A stretch of 12,500 nt of DNA. It comes from Symbiodinium natans (lineage: Eukaryota; Sar; Dinophyceae; Suessiales; Symbiodiniaceae). The stretch is taken from contig CAJNDS010001347.1 in assembly GCA_905221605.1 (NCBI GenBank), positions 67,501-80,000 of the forward strand, written 5' to 3'. The notes under the pieces are model-generated. The model was not told where the DNA came from, did not search any database, and was given only the letters and a program-made list of their open reading frames with translations. Both the position numbers and the translations under genes were made by a program. This document shows, in pieces, positions 7,231 to 12,500 of this stretch. Numbering within the stretch: the first letter of the stretch is position 1; each line of letters starts with the position of its first letter.

Positions 7231-7296
7231 TCCCACATCTTGGGGCCGCGGCGTGAAGGCCTCCCCGGGGGCCAGGCGTCGACCATGCCTGAGCTC
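7231..7296 (-). CDS. Possible further upstream exon, frame uncertain
   Basis: GC-rich island between a C-rich array (7040-7213) and a G-rich array (7314-7447), with acceptor TTTGCAG|G. All three minus frames are open for most of it. A GC donor at 7230-7229 fits one frame (SSGMVDAWPPGRPSRRGPK); another at 7225-7224 fits a second (ELRHGRRLAPGEAFTPRPQD, extending the exon to 7226). No recognised domain. Probably belongs to gene A or to an unrecognised gene between A and B. Confidence 0.3.
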
Positions 7297-7313
7297 CTGC
7301 AAAGTTGGAGATT

Positions 7314-7447
7314 CGGGTTTAGGGTTTAGGGTTTAGGGTTTAGGGTTTAGGGTTTAGGGTTTAGGGTTTAGGGTTTAGGGTTTAGGGTTTAGGGTTTGGG
7401 GTTTGGGGTTTGGGGTTTGGGGTCTAGGGTCTAGGGTTTAGGGTTTC
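7314..7447 (+). repeat. TTTAGGG array with terminal TTTGGGG block
   Basis: About 11 TTTAGGG units followed by four TTTGGGG units, then TCTAGGG. The same order of variants as in the array at 3264-3417. Confidence 0.95.
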
Positions 7448-8034
7448 ATGGTTCTGGACTTTGATTTAGGGTCTAGGGATGAGGTTGAAGGCGCTGAGGT
7501 CTGAGAATGGACTTGCTCAGCGGCCCTTGAATCGAAACGAATACTTGCCAAACCCTAAGCCCAAAAGCCTGAAGGCTAAACCCTGTACTTACATCCTAGA
7601 CATTAAACAGCAGTTACACCCAATAGAACCTTGGTAGCCCTTTTTGGGTGAACTTTAAAAGGGAAAAGGGTACCACTGGGCTACCAAGGCATGGGAAAGG
7701 CAATAAGCCTGTATTCCTACTTGCATGCGCGTTGCATGCGTGCTGCTGCACGCACTGCGCTCACAAAACCCTGGACCTTTCCTAGGATTTAGGTTTAGGA
7801 GCCTGCCAGTTCCCCTGATTCGCCACGAAAACGGCTATGGCGTTGGCTTCTATAGGGCTTGTACTCGCAGAAGGGTGTACGTGTAAGGTTTACAGGCTTC
7901 GGGAGTAAGGCTTGTGGATTGTTGCGGGCTTAGGGTCTATAGGTTTAGGCTTAAGGTTTCGGGTGTTTAGCTCCAAATGCCTACATGGGGGTCTGAAGTC
8001 TAGAAGTAGTACCTGCTTTGGGCTATCTGGAGCC
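7448..8034. other. Poorly resolved region between genes A and B
   Basis: Degenerate telomere repeats (7480-7590, 7770-7960), the foldback 7629-7689, and a TTGCATGCG direct duplication near 7720-7741. One minus frame at 7803-7849 (ANAIAVFVANQGNWQ, acceptor CTATAG, GC donor) looks exon-like but cannot be tied to a gene. The 3' end of gene B and the 5' exons of gene A should lie here or be absent. Confidence 0.4.
7629..7689. mobile_element. Short foldback with perfect 12-bp inverted ends
   Basis: CCTTGGTAGCCC (7629-7640) and GGGCTACCAAGG (7678-7689) are perfect inverted repeats. The right half (GGGAAAAGGGTACCACTGGG) resembles the end of the AAAAGGG family. Confidence 0.7.
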
Positions 8035-8106
8035 TTAGGGCATACCCCAACCGGTCAGTTCTCGGAATGATGGTCCTTCTTGGGTACCCTCAATCATGCG
8101 GGCCGC
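8035..8106 (-). CDS. Possible terminal exon of gene B
   Basis: Acceptor AATCTTCAG|G, then 23 codons (AARMIEGTQEGPSFRELTGW, GMP) and TAA at 8035-8037. Phase 0 matches the GT donor proposed at 8285-8284, giving QLLSG-AARMIEG. No domain is recognisable and no inverted telomere arrays frame the intervening 179 bases, so support is only phase, acceptor and an open frame ending in a stop. Confidence 0.3.
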   Translation of the reverse strand, partial: AARMIEGTQEGPSFRELTGWGMP

Positions 8107-8285
8107 CTGAAGATTCTAACCCCGAAGCCCCCAAAGTATCCAGAAACAGTGACCAACTAAGCTCAGAAAGCGGCCTCAAAGCTCCCATCCACAGGTATTT
8201 GGTCTAGGATTTAGGGCTTATAGGGTTCAGGGTTGAGAGGGTGCTGCAATGTGGACGTGAGACACTTGGTTTCTGCTTCTATGAC

Positions 8286-8436
8286 CCCGGACAGCAGTTG
8301 CACTACTGAGTCGTGGCCCCTGTGAGCGGCCACCCACACTGGCAGGGCACCATCTTCGTTGGGCTTGTCTCTGCTGGCACCTGCTCGCAACAGGAGCCGA
8401 ATGATGTTGACGTGCCCCTGCTGGCATGCGATCCAC
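8286..8436 (-). CDS. Gene B exon: ankyrin WIACQQGHVNIIRLLLRAGA...WVAAHRGH
   Basis: A 151-nt exon, acceptor CAGCTGAG|G. It encodes one and a half ankyrin repeats: WIACQQGHVNIIRLLLRAGA, then ASRDKPNEDGALPVWVAAHR and GHDSVVQLLSG. The end is set at a GT donor (TCCGGG|GTCATA), but the frame stays open to a TAA at 8211-8213, so this could also be the terminal exon. A longer ORF in another frame over the same bases is a shadow. Confidence 0.75.
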
Positions 8437-11400
8437 CTCAGCTGTCTTGCACGGCTCCTCTAGAAGAGCAAGCTTAGCTTCAGTTCTTTGTTGTTGTTTT
8501 GTGCGCGAGAGATGGGTTGCGCACGGGCAACCCTAAACCCTAAACCCTAAACCCTAAACCCTAAACCCTAAACCCTAAACCCTAAACCCTACACCCTAAA
8601 CCCCTGCGACCCAGAACCCTTCAAGCCACAATCAGGACGCGTGAGCGATTCCCAGGCCGCTACACGCCACGATGAATGTCCAGAAACGAGGCGGAATATG
8701 GCACCAGCTTCATGCCAGCTACTCGTTGGTTTACCTACTCTCAGGATGAAAATAGCCCAAAACCCTAAACCCTAAACCCGAAACCCTATACCCTATAAAC
8801 CCTATAAACCCTATAAACCCTATAAACCCTATAAACCCTAAAAACCGCAAAAAACCCTAAAAACCCTAAAAACCCTAAAAAACCCTAAAACCCTAAAAGC
8901 CCTAAAAACCCTCCTATGATCAACAGGACAGCCGGCAGAGGAGAGGACCCATCTTCGGCCACTTCGTCCGGCTCCGCGCCGGCCTCCAAAAGGGTCTCTA
9001 GGCTGCCCAGTATCCTAGGGTTTAGGGTTTAGGGTTTAGGGTTTATGATTAAAAAGGGTGCCCTTTTTTGCTTAAAGAGGTTTATAATGGAACCTACACC
9101 CCCAAACAAGGGAAAAAGGGTAGTACTGGGCCTCCAAAAGGGTCTCGGCGACAGCCAGGTGTCCTTGCTTGCAGGTCCATGGTACTTATACTTGCCACTT
9201 CTTTTTTCTGTACTTACAGGGAGTTTAGGGTTTAGGGTTTAGGGTGTAGGGTAGCTGTACTTATAACTGTACCTATAACCATATTAGGGCGCTTAAGGGG
9301 CTTGAAAGTGACATGTAAGTACAGTCATAATTGGTTAACATGTACCATGAAGCTCCAAGTGATGGGGGTTACCCGCGTGGCTTAATCGAAGCCTTATAAG
9401 CCCCAAACCGCTGAGCCTTAAGGCCCGAAACCCAAAAAAACAAACCCTAACACCGGGTTTAGGGTTTAGGCGTTCAAGCGTTTAGGGTTTTAAGGGTTTA
9501 GGGTTTAGGGCTTTCCCTGAACCACCCTAAACCCTAAACCCTAAACCCTAAACCTTAAACCCTAACACCCTAAACCCTAACACCCTCACACCAGAGGTGG
9601 CCTCTCTCCGCAGCAATCCACAAAGGCGATGAGACAGCGCCGCCTTTGAAGGCGCCGGCCTTCAAGAGGGTCTCGGCGATCTCCGCATGGTTGCTCCTGG
9701 GGTTTAGGGTTTAGGGTTTAGGGTTTAGGGTTTAGGGTTTAGGGTTTAGGGTTTAGGGTACAAGGGCTTGTTTCAGGGTTTTATGGTTTTATGCTTTAGG
9801 GTTTTTTGGGATGACGAAGGGTTCAAAGTTGGCTTGAAACTTTAGGGTCCCGAAGTTCTGGCAGAGCAAGTCGCCCCAATGATTGCAACATCCTAAACCC
9901 TAAACCTTAAACCCTAAACCCTAAACCCTAAACGCCGGGTTTCTGTGCAGCCATCCACAAGGGTGTTCTTCCATGTTGATCGCAGTGATCCGCCTCGGCC
10001 AGCGCTTCCAGCAACAGTCGGACACACTGGAGGCGTCCCCTGGCACACGCCATCGCCAGTGGCGTCAAGCCTTGGTTCGTGTAGGGTTTAGGGTTTAGGG
10101 TTTAGGGTTTAGGGTTTAGGGTTTAGGGTTTAGGGTTTAGGGTTTAGGGTTTAGGGTTTAGGGTTTAGGGTTTCGGGCTTGGGGCTTAGGGTTTAGGGTT
10201 GTTCCACTGAAACCTAAGCCCTAAACCCCGCCGAATTCTAGGCTTCAGTCGGTCCCCAAGGCAGCCTGTTCCACCACTCTTGTTCACGTTCGCGGCAGCT
10301 TCAAGTAGCAGCTGCAAGCACGCCGTACTCCCATGGTAGCCTAGGTTGGCGCGTGAATTGGAGTTTAGGGTTTAGGGTTCAGGGTTTAGGGCTTAGGATT
10401 TATGGTTCGTGGCTGGGAGTGTAGGGTTTGGGGTTGAGGGTTGCTCTTCAACACAAGAAGGAACCAAAGATCCTGGCTAGATCTGCCTAGTAGCATGCCC
10501 GACCTAAAATGGCGAATCCGGCTGCAACGATGGTATCCTGGCTTCTCAAACTAAGCTCCCTAAACCCTAAGCAGCCCGAGACCCAAAATCCTAAACCCCA
10601 AACCCTAAACCCCTGAACCCCCTAACCCTGAAACCCTAAACCTCCGTTTCCTGAACCCTAAACCCGAAGCCCTAAACCCTAAACCCTAAACCCTAAACCC
10701 TAAACCCTAAACCCTAAACTCTAAACCCTAAGCTCAGGTCAGTGTCAGGATCCCAGGGTTGACCAAGCTGCCACTCAAGCTCGAAGGTGTCATCCTCGGC
10801 CACGGTCCGGGTGAAGGACCAGACCTTGCGGGGGGTAGGGTTTAGGGTTTAGGGTTTAGGGTTTAGGGCTTAGGGCTTAGGGTTTAGGGTTTAGGGTTTA
10901 GGGTTAAGGGTTCAGGGTGCAGTGTTTAGGGTTTAGGGTTTAGGGTTGAGGGTTCAGGGTTTAGGGTTTAGGGTTCAGGGTTTAGGGTTCAGGGTTGAGG
11001 GTTTAGGGCTCAGGGGGCCCGAGGAATGTGTTTCAGGGTTCAACTTCGAGCGCAACAAGCGGTTGATGCGGTTTGGTGTCTGGCCCTAAGGGTCCATGTA
11101 CCTCATTATTATATACTTGGGCCCTAAAGTCCCTGTATAGGAGGTACTTTAAGGCCCAAGTATATAAAAATTAGGTACATGGACCCTTAGGGTGGGCTTT
11201 ATGGGGTGGACGGGGTTTTAGAGTTTCAGGTTTAAGGTTCAGTTCCGGCTTCCAGGTTCAGGGCTTGTGGGGTTTAGGGTTTAGGGGTGCCAGCATTATG
11301 GGACTGAGGGTTGCCGGTTTTTGTAGGGTTCAGGGTTTATGGGTTCAGGGAAAAGATAGGGGTTTTTGCCGTTTAGGGTTAGGGTTTAGGGCTTAGGCGA

Positions 11401-12500
11401 TAATATTGCAAGCCCCCAACCCCCCGCGCCACCTCCTGCGGATTCCTGGGACCACAGAAGGTCAGGAGGACCAGCTCAGCCTCCTCCGGCGCGGAAGATT
11501 GCGGAAGTCGTCTGCAAAGTGCACGGCGCAATGCTCTGTGGGTTCAGTGTTTAGGGCGAAACGGAAATGTATCGACACGCGCTAGCCGTAAATAAACAAA
11601 TAAAACAACATATATATATATATGTATATATATATGTAGATTTCAGGCATGGCTTGAAACAGAGCTCCATACCCGGGCCCCGTTGATACAGACAACCTAA
11701 GGGTAGTAACATGGTCCATTAGTATGGGCCCGCCCTGAAATCGGAACCCCTTATAATATCCTCTTATATACCCTACACAAACGAGGGGCCCATACTTCAG
11801 AACCCCTTCAAGGAGGCAAGGGACCATATTCAGGGCCCATAAAACTACCCCTAAACCCTAAACCCTAAAAACCCTAGACCCTAAACCCTAAACCCTAAAC
11901 CCTGAACCCTGAACCCCAATATAACTACCCTTAGAGACGGGTTGGTCTATGCTCCTCTGGCAGCGGCAGCTCTGAGAGGGCATCATCGTCATTCAGAAGC
12001 CGGCCAGCGCATGACAGCCGCTGCCTGCAATCACCAAGCAATCCGGTTTAGGGTTTAGGGTTTAGGGTTTAGGGTTTAGGGTTTAGGGTTTAGGGTTGAG
12101 GGTTTAGGGTTTAGGGTTTAGGAATTGAATACCTAGGGTTGTGGGGCTTTGGTCTATACTAGGAGGTTCATGGTACTTATCAACCAATTATAACTGTAGT
12201 TATAACCCACTTATGAGCCCCTTAAGTGCCCTAATATGGTTACAAGTACAGCTGTAAGTACAGTGATACTTGGTCAACAAGTACCATGAACCTGCGAGTA
12301 TAGACCCGAAGCCCCTCCACCTTAGGTATTCAACTCCTAAACCCTAAACCCTCAACCCTCAACCCTAAACCCTAGCGGCCTTAAACCCTCCAAAACCGTA
12401 CGCTGATCCAGCCCTTAAACCCCAAACCCTATATAAACCCTCAAGCCTAAAGCCTAAACCCTACAAGCCTCTGAAAGCCCAGGGCGCCGGCCTTTGCAGC
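8286..12500 (-). CDS. Gene B: ubiquitin-like plus ankyrin-repeat protein, nine exons, 5' partial
   Basis: Exons 12472-12500, 11955-12024, 11433-11483, 10734-10824, 10275-10340, 9944-10070, 9592-9696, 8937-9014 and 8286-8436 join to 768 nt, 256 codons without a stop. Residues about 1-43 form the second half of a ubiquitin-like fold (G-x-Q-Q-R-L-x-x-A-G-x-x-L-N-D-D...L-x-E...AELVLLTF). Residues about 50-80 are a linker (VAEDDTFELEWQL, PWDPD). From about 82 come ankyrin repeats with T-P-L, A-A-x-x-G-H and L-L-x-A-G-A motifs. Proteins with an N-terminal ubiquitin-like domain and ankyrin repeats are abundant in dinoflagellate predicted proteomes; their molecular role is unknown, presumably protein binding. 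The start codon and first half of the ubiquitin-like domain lie beyond base 12500; the 3' end is unresolved. Confidence 0.8.
8437..8936 (-). other. Gene B intron, 500 nt, GC-AG, arrays in the same orientation
   Basis: Both arrays (8529-8605 and 8757-8912) are C-rich on the plus strand. The island 8606-8755 between them is open in a minus frame and in a plus frame over about 50 codons, but the flanking exons already join to an exact ankyrin repeat (SSPLWIACQQGH), so it is not needed. Confidence 0.6.
8757..8912 (-). repeat. C-rich array with expanded nine-base and AT-longer units
   Basis: Starts as CCCTAAA, then five CCCTATAAA units, then CCCTAAAAA/CCCTAAAA units. Unit length changes in blocks. 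Confidence 0.95.
8937..9014 (-). CDS. Gene B exon: ankyrin LETLLEAGAEPDEVAEDGSSP
   Basis: A 78-nt exon, acceptor AACCCTAG|G (the AG comes from the telomere array itself), GC donor CCTCT|GCCGGC. It encodes L-E-T-L-L-E-A-G-A-E-P-D and D-G-S-S-P. The join to the next exon restores SSPLWIACQQGH. Confidence 0.8.
9048..9140. mobile_element. AAAAGGG-family foldback element, truncated copy
   Basis: Reads GATTAAAAAGGGTGCCC, GGAACCTACACCCCC and AGGGAAAAAGGGTAGTACTG in the same order as the element at 1620-1730. Its left inverted-repeat end is missing and replaced by TTTAGGG units. A 65-codon plus frame over it is not a gene. Confidence 0.6.
9174..9356. mobile_element. CATGGTAC-family element, copy B, inverted and split by a telomere array
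   Basis: Begins CCATGGTACTTATAC, ends AACATGTACCATGAAGC, and contains AACCATATTAGGGCGCTTAA, the reverse complement of the core of copies A and C with one mismatch. TTTAGGG units at 9219-9253 interrupt it at a point where copy C runs straight on (CTTACAG/CTGTACTT). Confidence 0.75.
9592..9696 (-). CDS. Gene B exon: ankyrin SNHAEIAETLLKAGA...SPLWIAAERGHLW
   Basis: A 105-nt exon, acceptor AACCCCAG|G, likely GT donor CTCTG|GTGTGA. It ends one ankyrin repeat and starts the next. The chosen donor joins to ILGSLETLLEAGA and leaves three extra residues in the repeat. A donor at GAGG|GTGTTA with acceptor CCTAG|AGACC would instead give exact repeat length, so this one junction is ambiguous. Confidence 0.8.
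9697..9943 (-). other. Gene B intron, 247 nt, GA-AG
   Basis: C-rich 9893-9934 and G-rich 9701-9758 arrays frame about 130 unique bases. The ankyrin repeat spliced across it is exact, making this the best evidence for a GA donor in the window. Confidence 0.75.
9944..10070 (-). CDS. Gene B exon: ankyrin LTPLAMACARGRL...TPLWMAAQ
   Basis: A 127-nt exon, acceptor GAACCAAG|G, GA donor GCTGCACA|GAAACC. It encodes one whole ankyrin repeat (GLTPLAMACARGRLQCVRLL, then LEALAEADHCDQHGR) and the start of the next (TPLWMAAQ). Joined to the next exon the repeat reads WMAAQSNHAEIAETLLKAGA with exact ankyrin spacing, which confirms the unusual GA donor. Confidence 0.85.
10071..10274 (-). other. Gene B intron, 204 nt, GT-AG
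   Basis: Short C-rich tract 10213-10229 on the donor side, about 13 regular TTTAGGG units (10082-10175) on the acceptor side; little else. Confidence 0.65.
10275..10340 (-). CDS. Gene B exon: YHGSTACLQLLLEAAANVNKS, ankyrin
   Basis: A 66-nt exon, acceptor CAACCTAG|G, donor GAGTG|GTGGAA. It encodes the second half of an ankyrin repeat (H-G-x-T-A-C-L-Q-L-L-L-E-A-x-A-N-V-N). The first half (T-P-L-H-x-A-A) is not in the preceding exon, so this repeat may be degenerate or a microexon may be missing. Confidence 0.75.
10341..10733 (-). other. Gene B intron, 393 nt, GC-AG
   Basis: C-rich 10556-10733 and G-rich 10362-10440 enclose a unique stretch of about 110 bases. Border sequences CCTGAGCT (donor) and CCTAGGCT (acceptor) are similar. 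Confidence 0.5.
10556..11012. repeat. Opposed arrays either side of exon 10734-10824
   Basis: CCCTAAA units (10556-10733) on the left and TTTAGGG units (10835-11012) on the right of the exon. The right array is rich in TTCAGGG and TTGAGGG variants. Confidence 0.9.
10734..10824 (-). CDS. Gene B exon: VWSFTRTVAEDDTFELEWQL linker helices
   Basis: Acceptor CCGCAAG|G; GC donor at 10733-10732 (CCTGA|GCTTAG), 91 nt. Encodes TRTVAEDDTFELEWQL followed by GQPWDPDTDL, resembling the A-x-x-E-x-D-x-x-x-V-E-x-x-L...P-x-D-P-D linker that precedes the ankyrin repeats in related dinoflagellate proteins. A GA donor at 10740-10739 would give an alternative end at 10741. Confidence 0.7.
10825..11432 (-). other. 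Gene B intron, 608 nt, GT-AG, arrays not inverted
   Basis: Both ends carry G-rich plus-strand arrays (10835-11012, degenerate 11215-11395), an exception to the usual arrangement. The perfect-looking foldback 11084-11192 sits in the middle. A short GC-rich stretch at 11036-11080 shows no convincing exon. Confidence 0.5.
11084..11192. mobile_element. Strong 109-bp foldback with CCCTAAGGG ends
   Basis: Arms of about 50 bases: CCCTAAGGGTCCATGTACCT (left) matches the reversed right end exactly for 20 bases, then ATTTTTATATACTTGGGCC with few differences. Only a few bases form the loop, so this should be a very stable cruciform or RNA hairpin. Confidence 0.85.
11433..11483 (-). CDS. Gene B exon: EAELVLLTFCGPRNPQE, last ubiquitin-like strand
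   Basis: A 51-nt exon of 17 codons, acceptor CCGGAG|G, donor CAGGAG|GTGGCG. ELVLLTF is the final strand of the ubiquitin-like fold (ubiquitin: L-H-L-V-L-R-L). The preceding exon ends CCAGAG|GAG and this one starts CCGGAG|GAG, a nine-base near-repeat. Confidence 0.75.
11611..11636. repeat. TA microsatellite
   Basis: CATATATATATATATGTATATATATATG, a self-complementary dinucleotide run. Confidence 0.9.
11701..11850. mobile_element. Nested foldback with GGGCCC palindromes
   Basis: AGTATGGGCCC (11721-11731) and GGGCCCATACT (11786-11796) are perfect inverted repeats, nested in GGGTAGT...ATGGTCC against GGACCAT...ACTACCC. Confidence 0.5.
11955..12024 (-). CDS. Gene B exon: QRLSCAGRLLNDDDALSEL, ubiquitin-like core
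   Basis: A 70-nt exon, acceptor TGATTGCAG|G, GA donor CCAGAG|GAGCAT, 23 codons after the shared base. Ubiquitin-like signature Q-R-L-x-x-A-G-x-x-L-x-D-D-x-x-L-S-E-L-x-L-P-E. Flanked by C-rich 11846-11918 and G-rich 12046-12120 arrays. Confidence 0.75.
12025..12471 (-). other. Gene B intron, 447 nt, GA-AG, large palindrome
   Basis: C-rich array 12336-12440 and G-rich array 12046-12120 bracket the foldback element 12119-12340. Even irregular units correspond on both arms (TTGAGGG left, CCCTCAA right), so the palindrome reaches beyond the element into the arrays. Confidence 0.6.
12119..12340. mobile_element. CATGGTAC-family element, copy C, long foldback
   Basis: About 80-base imperfect inverted arms: left GGAATTGAATACCTAGGG... 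GGTTCATGGTACTT, right the complement ending ACCTTAGGTATTCAACTCC. The core between the arms is about 50 bases. Best-preserved copy in the window. No coding capacity. Confidence 0.8.
12472..12500 (-). CDS. Gene B exon (cut by window edge): AAKAGALGF, ubiquitin-like
   Basis: Nine codons and two bases, then GA donor (TTTCA|GAGGCT). Joined to the next exon it reads GALGFQQRLSCAGRLLNDDD, matching the ubiquitin pattern G-x-x-x-x-Q-Q-R-L-x-x-A-G-x-x-L-x-D. The acceptor lies outside the window. Confidence 0.6.

Larger units (their letters stand above)
9015..9591 (-). other. Gene B intron, 577 nt, GT-AG, carrying two foldback elements
   Basis: C-rich 9524-9582 and G-rich 9015-9047 at the ends. Inside, an AAAAGGG-type element (9048-9140) is directly followed by a split CATGGTAC-type element (9174-9356) and degenerate repeats 9447-9505. 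Confidence 0.6.
11484..11954 (-). other. Gene B intron, 471 nt, GA-AG
   Basis: C-rich array 11846-11918 at the transcript 5' side, only one or two heptamers (about 11541-11557) at the 3' side. Contains a foldback at 11701-11850 and a TA microsatellite at 11611-11636. An 81-codon minus frame at 11582-11827 is the translation of these repeats, not a gene. Confidence 0.55.

Noticed and set aside
8227-8436. 69-codon minus ORF starting with ATG at 8436
   Set aside because: The overlapping frame encodes clear ankyrin repeats; this ORF is its shadow.
8606-8755. Extra ankyrin exon (HEAGAIFRLVSGH)
   Set aside because: Only EAGA resembles an ankyrin repeat; the neighbouring exons join exactly without it, and a plus frame is equally open.
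9760-9892. Rossmann-like VAIIGATCSARTSG frame on the minus strand
   Set aside because: It lies in an intron whose flanking exons already restore an exact ankyrin repeat, and a stop follows at once.
10519-10537. 19-nt microexon DTIVAA between exons 10734-10824 and 10275-10340
   Set aside because: It has AG|G and GA borders and fits phase, but gives an extra residue, still lacks the T-P-L part, and the flanking arrays are not opposed. Direct joining fits the general pattern better, though it remains possible.
11582-11827. 81-codon minus ORF
   Set aside because: It covers a TA microsatellite and a foldback element; there is no protein-like periodicity.
1-12500. tRNA, rRNA, CRISPR, bacterial promoters or terminators
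   Set aside because: No cloverleaf, rRNA core motif or repeat-spacer pattern was seen. The regular repeats are telomere heptamers without unique spacers.
1-12500. Assembly chimera explaining alternating arrays
   Set aside because: Random joining would not preserve strand, order, phase and protein spacing over 15 exons. Local array lengths may still be inaccurate.

Overview
This window looks like nuclear DNA of a dinoflagellate (inference). The evidence is a strand-consistent set of very small exons, introns with GA, GC or GT donors and a uniform AG|G acceptor, a ubiquitin-like/ankyrin protein of the kind common in Symbiodiniaceae-type genomes, and the plant-type telomere heptamer TTTAGGG scattered throughout. 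I see no bacterial gene structure, rRNA, tRNA, CRISPR array or insertion sequence.

The long ORFs are mostly noise, because telomere repeats translate as NPKP-like text. The coding information sits in short islands between the repeat arrays, on the minus strand. Splicing the islands by hand gives two genes transcribed right to left. Gene B (about 8286-12500, 5' end off the right edge) is assembled from nine exons. They total 768 nt and read without a stop as 256 codons: a ubiquitin-like domain, a linker, then about five to six ankyrin repeats. Gene A (about 405-5960, 5' part unresolved, 3' end off the left edge) has six exons, one of only 21 nt. They join into the C-terminal part of an allophanate hydrolase-type amidase domain (YAAAWDR-SVEALQAIGG, APFQE-AANLLYQ-GPWVAER, QPTVR). 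Every junction is in frame and keeps family spacing, so these look like working introns or very recently working ones. Tentative further exons lie at 6728-6763, 7231-7296 and 8035-8106.

The most striking feature is intron architecture. In 11 of the 13 introns (two weakly), the minus-strand transcript begins near its donor with TTTAGGG repeats and ends near its acceptor with CCCTAAA repeats. On the plus strand nearly every exon is therefore framed as CCCTAAA-exon-TTTAGGG, like a miniature capped chromosome. The two arrays of one intron are complementary and could fold it into a hairpin that brings the exons together. The telomere repeats are thus distributed like the terminal inverted repeats of introner-type intron-generating elements. 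Two introns also have 8-9 nt near-direct repeats across the splice sites, as expected of target duplications.

Inside the introns are at least four families of short non-coding foldback elements (MITE-like, 60-220 bp). One copy is itself split by a telomere array, next to two unsplit copies that act as controls. Two AT-rich islands (562-927 and 6122-6376) have plus-strand open frames of unknown origin. Region 5961-8285 between the genes is poorly resolved.
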